From positions 1-64,000 of the forward strand of contig JAECUM010029090.1 in the NCBI GenBank assembly GCA_016617855.1: DNA of 64,000 nt, given 5' to 3'. This document shows, in pieces, positions 11,998-24,200 of this stretch. Origin of the DNA: Megalonaias nervosa (taxonomy: Eukaryota; Mollusca; Bivalvia; Unionida; Unionidae). Made by a program: the position numbers and the translations under genes. Under the pieces are notes generated by a model. That model was not told the origin of the DNA. It was given only the letters and a program-made list of their open reading frames with translations, and searched no databases. The first letter of the stretch is position 1, and the number at the start of each line of letters is the position of its first letter.

Positions 11998-12758
11998 TAG
12001 ACCATCAAGTAAATCTCCACTTTTGTCTTCTCCTGACATTACCTGTAGTGGAGACCAACCATGCCTGGCCATATTTCATATTGAAGCTTTCACCCTCCAA
12101 TCAGACCTGACTATCAGATACATGCAAGCAAGTAATAAATTTATTTCGACTGACCTTTGTATGCAGATGGTAAGTTAAATTCCCTTTCTTTTGACTCATG
12201 GCATTAAATCCTTCAGAGCACTAACTTTTTAGTAATAATCCCTATCAGAACACACCTGTGTATCCATCATTTACTAAACTTTTTTTAATTGCTGACACAT
12301 GCATGGAAGGCAACATCACCCTAAGGCAAGTGTAACAGCATGGCTTTAACCAAAGTTCTGTTGTTAGCATTAGTTAGTTCCTAATGATATAGTCCTTGCT
12401 AGAAAATTTCTAAGCATTACTCTTGCCTTGGGGTGATACTGCATTCCATACATGTGTCAGCAATTTTAAAAAAGGTTTGTAAATGATGGATACACAGTTG
12501 TTCTGTTTTGACAGGGATTAATTTAAAAAATGTGAGTGTTCTGAAGTATTTAATGCTATGAATAGAAGAAGAGAGGTTTTACTTACCATCCGCATATAAA
12601 GGTCAGTCAAAATAAATTTATTAATTACTAGCGAGCGTCTGATAGTCAGAACTGATTGGAGGGTGAAAGTATGAGTATGAAATATGGCCGGGCCCGGTTG
12701 GTCTCCGCTACCAGTAATGTCAGAAAGGATAAAAAGGGGAGATCTACTTGTTGGTCTA
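11998..12758. mobile_element. palindromic MITE, TAGACC ends, about 350-bp arms
   Basis: Left arm 11998-12340 and right arm about 12400-12758 are imperfect inverted copies over nearly the whole element. Left terminus TAGACCATCAAGTAAATCTC; right terminus, reversed, TAGACCAACAAGTAGATCTC. The middle spacer is about 60 bp. No convincing target duplication flanks it, and no transposase is encoded. The transcript of either strand could fold into a long hairpin. Confidence 0.8.
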
Positions 12759-13127
12759 ATCAACATTACGAAAGCACTTTGCTTGGAATGGAAATATATA
12801 CGACAGTGATCGAGATACAGAAGATTGGTTTAAAATTTTAAAGTATTTTAAAGAACTGTATAATGTCAGTTGCACATAATGGTACAAGACACAGTGTTCA
12901 TGAACATACGTTTTGCTCAGTGTAGGACGGCAGAAAGTTAGTGGCGACGGCGGATAAATATATATATTTGTACCTGAGGGTGCTCGCAAAGCGTTCGTAA
13001 AAACGTTTTGTTATCCTTTTTCGTTAAAATACACCAAAACCATGTACCACAAGCAAAAGAGACAGTTGCCAAGGTAGTTGTGATGCTATGCTGAGGCTCG
13101 AATGAAAAATAATTTTGTTTCCTAATT
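12759..13127. other. upstream region between MITE and RIC1 promoter
   Basis: Contains several CpGs (GGCGACGGCGG, GCGTTCG), unlike the surrounding AT-rich DNA. It could hold the 5' UTR exon or promoter of the divergent Tctex-type gene, but no exon could be fixed. Confidence 0.35.
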
Positions 13128-13501
13128 ACTTCCGGCAGGTGCTCGTCTGTTGATAAGTTATTTTGTTTGTTAGCATGGCCCAAGCTTTCCAGTTTTACTT
13201 TCCTATCTCATTTAAAATGTAATATTTAATTAAAACACAAAGTTTAATTAACTAAATATCCGCCACACATATGCACTTTTAACAACTCTTTATTAAATTG
13301 TAATCTAATTATTTTCCTTTCGATCTTGCACGGAAGAGGAAATGTCAGTGATGAAGCTCCATACTCTGTTTAGAATCGTGATTTTGATTAGTAAATTGAT
13401 TTGTGAACCAACCAATCAGAATATGGTTTACTTTGTAGCTGTAATTGAAATGATGGCTGCTTGACATGTATTTCGTGGCAGAAGAATGAGAAACTTCAGT
13501 C
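13128..13501 (+). promoter_or_regulatory. RIC1: putative RIC1 promoter and 5' UTR
   Basis: Immediately upstream of the RIC1 ATG there is an ETS-type site ACTTCCGGC (13128-13136) and a CCAAT box CCAATCA (13412-13418). Both are common in broadly expressed promoters without a strong TATA element. The transcription start cannot be placed from sequence alone. Confidence 0.4.
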
Positions 13502-13642
13502 ATGTATTTTCCAATTGGCTGGCCAAAATATCTCAGACAGCCACAGAGCGATTCTTCCCAGCTGCAGCATATTAGCTGTAGTTGTGATCGCATGTTCTTT
13601 AGCATTTTATCAGAGGATACACTGAGTGTTTGGTATTGTAAG
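13502..13642 (+). CDS. RIC1: RIC1 exon 1 (start codon)
   Basis: 141 nt, 47 codons, from MYFPIGWPK to SVWYCK, ending in phase 0 at AAG|GTAAAT. The start is fixed by the conserved MYF.xGWPK N-terminus of RIC1 proteins. It lies between two palindromic MITEs. Confidence 0.94.
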
Positions 13643-15181
13643 GTAAATTGTGACTAAAGTGTCAGTGACAATCTGTCACTCATTTGACGTTTTTGCAGTA
13701 AATAAGGCTTAAAGGCACCTTGTGATTATTTTTTAGATACGAGTGTAATGTTTGATGTATATGAAACTGTTTCCTCTCATAATGATTGTAAATGTGACCA
13801 TTAATCTCCTAGCAGTATAAACAATGATATTACTATGATCTAGTCCTACACCGTAAGACACATCACCCGGTATTTTTGTTCTGGGAGGGTGATGGGTCTA
13901 ACTGCCAAACTAACGGCGTAGTGTAGCGTGTTTTGATGTCGACTAGCAGGGTAACAAAGTCAAATTTTCAGGAATATCACACACAACTGGCAACCTATAA
14001 CGACGCTTTTCTGCAAACTAAAGTTATAGTGTTTTTGTCAGACTTTACTTACCCTGAAGTCTATTCTCTAATTAATTCAAATTCTCACAAAAGAAATGGA
14101 CCTGTTTTCACGTTTCGTTGGCCTACATTTAAGTTTCCTGGAAAGTGATGAAAGCCAGGAATGCCAAAATTGGGTTAGGTTGAAATATTAATCTTTAATG
14201 AAACGAATAAAAATATATTATGCCTATTGGAACTGTAAGCAACGTTTCATTTCATTCAAGAAACATATCCCCCACATGAACCTACTTGAACGTACTTCGG
14301 TGTACCTCGACTACCGTCGCATTGCAACAGATTCGAATGTATGTCAATGGAACATGAAAATGCGTCCATTTCCTAGTGTCATATTTTGATTCCACCAGGA
14401 TAAAAATGGCACAGTAAGTATATTAATTACACATAAATTAGTGGAAGAGTGTCGATATAGACTGCCAAGTGTGTGAAATATTCCTGAAACTTTGACTACT
14501 CGTTCCATGTCAACCGACATCAGAACAGGCTATGCAAGGCCGTTATTTGGGTAGTAAGACATAGCACTTAAACAAAAAGAACATGTGCTATGTCTTACAT
14601 TGTAGGACTATACTATGATCTAGACCAACAAGTAGGTCTCTGCTTTTTTTTTTTTTCTGACAGCGGCGACCAACTCCGTCGGGCAATAGTCCATACTGAA
14701 GTTTTACGCTGTGTTAACATTCTTTTAGTTCTGACGTATCGGACACTCGCTAGTAATTAATACATTTATTTCGACTGACCTTGGTATGCGGATGGAAACT
14801 AAAATCCCTTTTCTTTTGACCTATGGGGTCAAATCCTTCAGAACACTCACAGTTTAGTAATAATTCCTGTCAGAACAGAACACCAATGTATACTTCTATT
14901 ATTGAACTTATTTTTAAATTGCTGATGCATGCGTGGAAAGCAGCATCACCCCAAGGTAAGAACAACTGCTTGAAACCTTCTAGCGAGGAGTATATCACAC
15001 GGAATTGACTAATGCTTGGGATGGAACTGCAGTTTGGTCTGGCCGTCACGGCAGAATTTTGAGACTGAGAGACAGACAGACGTGTTGGAAATTCGAGATC
15101 TAGAGAACGATAAATTTACAAAAGAAATTCAAAACTGTAATGAGCAGTAAAGATATGCTAAAATTTAATAATAATAATAAT

Positions 15182-15242
<61 letters not shown>

Positions 15243-18200
15243 TATATACATACATACTATGTGTTATTATTATTGTTATTAATAGCATTACAGTTTTGAT
15301 TTGTTAAAATATATTTATCGTTCTCTAGATCTTGAATTTCCGACACGTCTGTCTGTCTGTCTTCAGTATGGACTATTGCCCGACGGCGTTGGTCTCCGGT
15401 GTCAGAAAGAAAAAAAGCGGAGACCTACTTGTTGGTCTAACTATGATTATAAAGGAATCTTACAGTATAAGGTGTCAGAATACCAAGACGTCTACGTTGA
15501 TATTTATGTTGTTTGGGTTGACGTCTTATTTCCCAAAAAAGGGCGTTGTGTAGCTTGTTCCTCAGTCGACTAAGAAGTGACAGGTAAACTGGAGGCCAGA
15601 TTTGCAGAATTTCTTACACTTGGCAACCCATATTGACACTTTTCCACAAATGAAAATCTAATTGCTTTGATTGGTCAATACTTTGATGTCTTTTTCCTGA
15701 TTGGATGGACCAGTTACACACTCTGTATCCAGTAGGGATCAACATCTTTGTTTAAATGGGAGTCCAGGCATTGTTATTGTAAAATATTGTTTATTAGTTT
15801 AGTTACAAATTTGTTACATTTGTCCCATTTATTTAGCACAGATACCAAAATGAGTATTTATACAGACTTTAGCATTAGGCAGACAATGTGAAATTACTGA
15901 AATTATACCAATAATCACCTACATGGCATCGAATCTTTGGGAACCAAATCTTAGCTTAAAGTTGCATGAACAATATTTTTGACAAGTTGAATTAAAGAAA
16001 AAAATAATCAAAGATTAACTGCCTGATGATATACATCTATACAGCATAAAAAAAGGGTGGGGCCAGTTAATGGAGGGGGAAAAATTTCTGTTTCCATATT
16101 GCATTAACAGTTAATTCCTACTGGATGCCATGGTTATGAAATGGATATATGTGGTATATATGATTCCACTTTATGGTTATACATGTATCTAAGTAGAATT
16201 TCTTTTTGTTTATACTTTTTTGCCCTGGTTTAACTTGTATATCACACATAAGCTGTACATATATCTATCAATAATGCCTTTATATCTTGCTTGAAATTGC
16301 TAAGCCACATGTTTGTCAAAGCTATAAAATCTCTTTCTAATTGTGTTGATTGCCATTAATATTTGGCTTTGTATTTTTTTATGGCTTATAAAGAGGCTTC
16401 TCTGATAGAACCTCATTAAATACTTCAAACTGGAGGTGAGTGTTTTGGCTTCAAATTTAAATGTAAATGTATTTAAATTCAAATAAAAATGTAAATTGAT
16501 GAGTATTCTGAGGTTACCTGATTATTGCATTATTGCTTATTCAACTTTCAGTCTATTGAATTTCTAAAGCTTTAAGTTCCTACATGTTAATTATAACCAG
16601 AGGTTCAACGACAGATAATAGGAAAATAAGAAAAGCACAATAACAGCAGGTTAATAACCCAATTAATTATATAAATTCTTGTTAAATACAAAATGAATTG
16701 CTAAGCTGCAATTGATATATTTACTTATTCTAAATAAAGAACAGCATCCCATTTTCATTTCTAAATGAATTCCAAAATGAAGAAAATTACAGCACATTTC
16801 AAAATGCATACTATCACGTTATCAGTGCCTATTTTCTAATTACCAGCAGAATCTTAGAGTAATGTAGATCAAAGGTTAATATGTATAAATGCATGATCAC
16901 TCTTCATTTTTGCATATAATAAACGCATTTTATTACAAAGAAAATGCATTTATTTAAGAAAGAAAGCCTGTTGTGTAATTTAGCTTTCGGAAATGTCATC
17001 ACATTATTCTGCTACAATAGACTTGTATTATGTGCACTGTATTGAATGATGAATGGGAAGAACAGACATTTTATATGGTTGGTATTATATACTGTTAGAA
17101 ACCAATTTGACGCAAAACTATCACAACCTAACCTCATCAGGTTTCTCATTCTATATTACAAGTCCAAAATTTACATACAGAAGTTAATGTTCCTTTGATA
17201 AATTGGTACTAAAAATAGCATCAAACACCTTCCAGACTGGTCATTGTTATGTAATGGCCCTTAATTCACATCTTTTGAGCCCTTGCATTAAAGGATATTA
17301 TCCCATCTTAATGTGGCTTCCTTAAACAGAAACCCTATATGTTTTCTTAATTGCCATGACATGCTTGAATTCAGATTTAAGTAATTTGACTTATAGTCAA
17401 GGTGCTACTGGGGATGAATGTGTGATAGGATTTAACTTTAAAAAATACACTTATTTGGAATTTTAGAAAATAAAATATTAATAATTTTAGATGTGAATCA
17501 TAACAATTGTAACTTCTTGTTAGTTAAATGCTAAGTCCTCATTTGGGAAATAAAAAACGATATATATGGTTTGCTTTATATATTGCTAGAAATTAGTTTT
17601 GCAGAATAATATCAAATTTAACAGATATACATTTATCTGTCTAAATTTTTTTATTCACAAACTAATATCTCCTTAGTTTTATAGTGTTTGAGTTTGGGAC
17701 AGCAGGAAATATTTTGATTCAACAGTGTTTGTTTTGAAACACTGAAGCACAACATTGACATGTAGGAACTGCCATAATTCATGTCGTTTATTAAACGGTT
17801 TAAGTCCTATACTCTATTCATTTATCAAATAAGTGGATGGGGGGTGTAGGCTGGGAGAGAGAGAGAGAGAGAGAGAGATGGAGGGGATGGGAACAAATAT
17901 CTTGAAACAAATGTACTTGTTATGATTTTTAAAAACCACTATGTTTAGACATGAATCAAGGCCATAGCACTTTTTTTTTTAAATTTAAGTTTTAACAGTT
18001 GGTCTGTAACTGGGAAAATAAAAAAAATAATATTTAGTTTTTCATGTAACACTCAAACTTAACATCAGATGCATCTTTGAGTCAAAATTTGTTTTTCACA
18101 AACTTTCACTTTTTTGAAAGGTGGTTTTGTGACATTTGCATTCAACAGTTAATGAGCATTTTGAAACATTGAAGCATGATATTGAACATAAATGGTAGAA

Positions 18201-21200
18201 ACTGTACTGACTGACTGAATCAGTCAGGTTGCCATAAAACCCACTATGGCTGGGAATGCTGGCTGATTTGCACCGTGGCTGATTCAGACCATAGCTGATT
18301 CGGCCCAACTGATGGGCTTATTCAGCCCAAATTACGGGCTGATTTGGGCCAGATGATGGGCTGATTCTGACCATGTGAACTATGTAACACACACATTATT
18401 TAGTTTAGTAGTTGTTAATGTTTTTGCAGACATACTAAGAGAATAGCAAAAGTTGATATTCGGCTTTTAAATTTACATAAGACATTTGTTAGCAAATTTC
18501 AAGCTGAAATCAGAACAAACTCCATATTAACTATAGCATTTAGATTTGTTCAACCAAAATAATGAATATATATATATATTGCTGTGTAGACCATGTTTTT
18601 GCAATTTTTGTCCCCAACAATCTGCATACAATTTAATGATCGATTCCTTAAATGCATATTTGAACTGTTCAACGTACCTGGGAAATAGTGAGAAATATCA
18701 TGTCTTAAACAAATGTAAGTGTCACATTTAAATCTCAAATGAAACTTATTGATGTTTCACATGGTCCGAATCAACCAAAAATCTGGTCTGAATCAGCCAG
18801 AAATCTGGTCCGAATCATCCCGTAATTTGGACTGAATAAGCCTGGGCTGAATCAACCATGGTCCGAATCAGCCTGTTTCAATGGCTGGAAGCAAGTTTGT
18901 GACTAACTTTCTCCTTAAGACTTGGGGGAAATCCACCAGTGGACATCTGTTGCTTAGTTGGCACTTAATTCCTTGCCCCTCTGTCCATGTCCACTGGATT
19001 GAATTTGCAGCCCATAATCCATGATGCATGTACAGTATTGCACTATATTTTGATCTGAATAGAGTTGAAATCATTAATCTGTGGAATGAATTGACATTTT
19101 GCATGATGGGAATTTAGAACTACATGTACAAGCAGGGATATCATTCATTATGCTAATCTGAATGAATGATAGATAGTTGTGAAAATGTTATGTAATGTGG
19201 GTTTGTGCAAGGAAAGCAGAAAGAAAGAAAAAACAATCAGATAAATATTGAATTTTGTGTGTCATCTATTCTCGCTTATAAGTCGAGTCAAACTGCAAAC
19301 AACAAAGATCCAGATCTGCCGTAGCATAATGCACCTGCAGATTAGATCAGTGTTGTTTGTTCTAAAGATTACTCCTTACAAACTTCACAGACCCAGATCT
19401 GTCTGCACATTATGTGGCTTATCTCATGAGCGAGTATAGATGGTACATTGAAAATTTGAGTCATATTATTTCTGTGTGGAGGAAAGAAAATGCAGGGGGA
19501 AAACGACGAGTTAAATAGTCTCACCTGAGGTCCAGGTCCATTTTGCACTGTGCCTTTGTGCCATTGGCCCTTATTTTTCATCTTGGCACAGGAAAGTTCC
19601 CTCCATGGCACCAGTAGGGTGCATAAAAAAGACCTGAGTAAATATGTATCTTTATGGATGAATTTAGACTAAAATGAGCACATACCAGGCATACCAAATA
19701 GATTTCGCTGATTGCCAAAGAAGGATAAGGTGATCGATTTCATTGGCTAACAGAAATGTCTTACTGATTTTGATTAGCATGGGCAGTAATCAAGAACCCA
19801 TGATCCATAATTATGGATGAAACTTTCAGCAAAAGCACTGTTGCATTTATTTCCAACAGCTCCTTTGGCCTAAGCGGTTAGCACATCTGCCTCAATGCAT
19901 TAGGTCACTGGTTTGAAACCTGACCATGTCATACCAAAGACTTATAATAATGGTACTGGTAGCTGCCTTGCTTGGCACTCTTGCACTCAGCATTAAGAGG
20001 TTTGTGTTGGTTGGCCTGGTATCAGGATAATGTGACTGGATGGGACATGATGCTACATGTCTATGGCCATCTTTGTTAGCCAAGGTTCTGATAACCCTAT
20101 CTACACCTTGGCATATCGAGTAGATATTTATGTGCTTCTGGTCTGTGAATTTCATTGGATGCGGTGGCAAGCCACTGCATCCAATGAAAATTAAGTTGTT
20201 TAAATTTGAACACTGTTCCTACATGATCAAGAAAAGGGGAGCATACAACTTTAGTGGACAGATATAAAAGCAATTTCCAGTGCCGGTCTGTGTTTGCACA
20301 AATACCTTTCACTCAAATACACCTGTAATAGCTTTGCTCTTGTACACAGTCATACTTTTGATGTTAAACTTACAAAGTATCCTTTTTAGGTCAATTGCCA
20401 CCACTGTTTTTGGCCAATGTACAATGCACCATGCTATTGGTTAGTTGGCATTACATACTGAGGGAGGCAGAATATGAAATCCAATAGATGTCACTAGGAC
20501 AAAGCACCAATATAGCTGTTTGATCCGCCAATGTGTAGATAGGGTTATTGGAACCTTGGCTAGGGAGATGGTCTATGGCATGATGCCCCAGTGCTAGACA
20601 TCACTATAAACTGCCACACTGCATATATCATAGCAGTATGACTAAAACTCTTAAAACTACATTAAAAATCCAAATCAGACACACACACATATGTACATGC
20701 ATTTATTTTCCAAATTACTTAACATGGAGGAATAATTGTCCAAAATAAATTCAGGAGGGTCAGTGGTTACTTGAGCATGAGGAATTAAAATCTCTGTACA
20801 GCAGGCTTGTAACAGAAAGGGCTGATAATGACCTTCTTTGAATCAGTCCTTGTTAAGTCACTGTTTAGTATGGTTTCTACAATTTCCTTGTCAGTTAAAA
20901 CAAGGCCTTTACCTGCACAATGGGAAAAGTCATTTTAGTGGAAATGAAAGCTGTTGAAAGCATTTGAGTAGTTTGAATAACTGATTCCAAGCATGTTGTT
21001 GGAAAAGTGAATATTTATTGCAGAAATTACTTATTCCATGATTCAGGTTTCTAAGATAATGACATAAGTTTGAATTTCTTCAATAAACAAGATATTACAA
21101 ATGTATTTCGACCTTACTGTAGATTACCCCATTTTTTGGCCTGTTAGGGGCTTTGGAAATGAACAGTGGAGATCTGATAGCTTATTTTTTATTCTTGATT

Positions 21201-24200
21201 ATTGTCAGTGGAGTCTCTGTGGCTGGCCAGAATAATGGATTGCGTTTATTATGAGCCATCAGACCTTTGCACCTTTCTGAGCTCAAGCTTGCATCTACCA
21301 CTCCTCATACATGATGCATAGGTTCATTAAGACAAGGCTCAAAAGTAATGTTAATCCATTATCCTACAGTTAGTAATTTTGCTTACAGATCACAAAACCC
21401 AGCCATCACCAAGGCCAAAAAAATATGTGGTTCTAGTTGGCTGATGCTCCGTTTCTCATTGCAGACCCGAGCACTTTTTTCCCCATGGTAAAAAAAAAAA
21501 TTCACAAAAATATCATATTAAATATAGTTTAAAAAAAAAGAACCAATCAGTCTACCCTAATTTTAAAACCAGTGCAGTAGGAAACATATTTTTTTTTCTA
21601 ATCTTTTTGGAGCAGTGAAAATTATTACTGGTCACAATCATAACTGTTAAGAATTGGTCATGAGTTGGTATTCCTATTAATGGGTGAGGTTAATTGATAT
21701 GATTGTTGTGTTAATTGAGTACCTAGTGACTTCGTGTACATCGCCAGGTACAATAAATGCTTGCGGTGAAATGGACAGGTGTTAAACCACACATTCATTC
21801 ATCAATGAAATCAGTTTAATTATTCTGAATACAGTCTTTGTGCCTGTTGTACTGCCTGCAAGAACCAATTGCATTACTGATGATATCAAAGGTACAGAGA
21901 CACAGGCTAGTAATCGGAAATAGTTGCATCCACCGACTCAGTGAATAATCTTGAATTATATCAAACAGTATGTTTCTAATACTTATATTGTTGTTGAGAA
22001 ACATTAAGTGCATTTTGTGGTGACAATCATAAACATGTAGCATTTGCAGGGTGTGCAGCCACCCTTAAAATGGCAGAAATTAGATGATGACAGAGATAGT
22101 GCAATTCTAAATACGATCAAGAGAAGAGACTAAGAAAGTACCAGAAATGCTGCAAAAACTAACATATATGTGTTGAAGTATGATCCATGAAGGCTTTGAG
22201 GTTTTTGCTTATGCACTGAATATCCTGAGAAATGTGTCAGTGAGTGGGGTATTTCATTTGTAAATCTTGTTAGTGAAGGACAGGCTGTTATTGTTTTGAG
22301 TTGATATTAGTGAATAATATATATTGTATTAGAAACTGAGCTGGCTTCTGTTTGATTTTAGCAGGATCAGTGAAATTTAGCAGGAGTATTAAAAATTCAT
22401 TTTGATGATTTGGTCGAGTGGTGAAAAATATTCTAGTATCATGCCCAGTAAGACCCACCTCAGTCTAATTGTGCCCTTTTTAAGCCCACCTCAGTCTAAT
22501 CATGCCCCTTGTAGCCCACCTCAGTCTAATCATGCCTTTTGTAGCCCACCTCAGTCTGATTGTGCCCCTTGTAGTCCACCTCAGTTTAATCATGCCCCTT
22601 GTAGCCCACCTCAGTCAAATCATTCCCCTTGTAGCCCACCTCAGCCTAATCATGCCTTTTGTTGCCCACCACAGTCTAATCATGCCTCTTGTAGATCACC
22701 TCAGTCTAATCATGCCCCTTGTAACTCACATCAGTCAAATCATGCCCTTTGTAGCCCACCCCAGTCTAATCATGCCCCTTGTAGTGCACTTCAGTCAAAT
22801 CATGCCCCATGTAGCTCACCTCAGTCTAATCATGTCCTTTTTTAGCCCACCTCATTCTAATCATGCCCCTTGTAGTGCACTTCAGTCTAATCATGCCCCA
22901 TGTAGCTCACCTCAGTCTAATCATGTCCCTTGTAGCTCACCTCAGTCTAATCATGCCCCTTACAGCCCACCTCAGTCTAATCCTGCCTCTTGTAGCCCAC
23001 CATAGTCAAATCATGCCCCTTGTAGCACACCTGTCTAATCATGCCCCTTGAAGCCCACATCAGTCTGATCACGCTCCTTGTAGCCCACCTCAGTCTAATT
23101 GTGCCCCTTTTTGGAAGATGTAGAGCCTTACAGAGGAAGAAATCTCTAAACAAGTGAGACGTACATTTTGTAATAGTGCACTGCCACTTTCTGCAGCAGA
23201 GGTATACAATAGTACTCTATCAGACTTGTAACAATGCAGTGCAGACTGCATCCCAAAGTAAAAACCATGCCTTCCCAAGTTGCACAGGTATTAACCAAAG
23301 AAAACTAGTAATGCCTAGGCCCTGGTTTTAGTACATAACCAAAGAAGAGTGATATTGCCCAGGCCCTGGCTTTATTACATAACCAAAGAAAATTAATATT
23401 GCTCAGGCCATGGTTTCATTATATAACAAAAGAAAATTAATATTGCCAGGCCATGGTTTCATTATATACTGGGCAACCAAAGAAAATTAATATTGCCCAG
23501 GCCCCGGTTTCATTATTTAACCAAAGAAAATTAATATAGCTTAGGCCATGGTTTCATTATATAACCAAGGAAAATTAATATTGCCCATCCCCTGATTTCA
23601 TTATAGATCCAAAGAACAGTAATATTGCCCAGGCCCTGGTTTCATTACATTTCTCAGAATTTTACTTTACCTTGCATAAGCTACTTCAGACATATTGTCA
23701 GAAGTAGAAATAACAGAAAGGATGCAGAATAAATTTTTATTTGTTCAAAACCTTTATATTCTTGAGGAGTAAAAACATTAGTGATCAAGGAAGACTTATT
23801 TTAAGATAATTGTATTTGAATCCCTGGTGTCTGCTGACTGTTTTGAGACAACTTGAATATCATCAACCAAGTAATTATGATACAGTATTTAGAAATTATT
23901 GAAATTATGAGATGTTTGGTTAAAATTGAGCCATGAGTATGACATGCAAAGCAACAACATTTTTCACGTTTTTGAAGATGTATTTTTAAAAATATTTTTG
24001 TTTAATTGTTTTTAGTCTGACTGAATGAAAATCACCCCTTCACTCCCTGAATGTTGTTAGACTGCATGAAGATCACTCCTTCTCTCCTGCATATTGTTAG
24101 ACTGCATGAAAATCACATCTTCACTCCCTGCATATTGTTAGACTGCATGAAAATCACATCTTCACTCCTTGCATGTTGTTAGTCTGCATGAAAATCACAT

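Larger units (their letters stand above)
19862..20700 (+). mobile_element. SINE family A, interrupted copy
   Basis: tRNA-like head (TGGCCTAAGCGGTTAGCAC, then GGTTTGAAACC), core (CCTGGTATCAGGATAATGTG, GACTGG.TGGGACATGATGC) and 3' part (CACTATAAACTGCCACACTG, ATTAAAAATCCAAA, CA tail). It is split by a 503-bp element at 20068-20570; removing that element and one copy of the 9-bp duplication restores a continuous SINE like the one at 45.9 kb. Confidence 0.85.

Noticed and set aside
13345..13605. Minus-strand ORF of 86 codons
   Set aside because: It overlaps RIC1 exon 1, which has a far stronger match on the plus strand.
22402..23051. Long open frames with ten-residue repeats such as SPPQSNHAPC
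   Set aside because: They follow a 30-bp minisatellite whose period is divisible by three; all frames show similar repeats, and there are no flanking exons, domain or splice signals.
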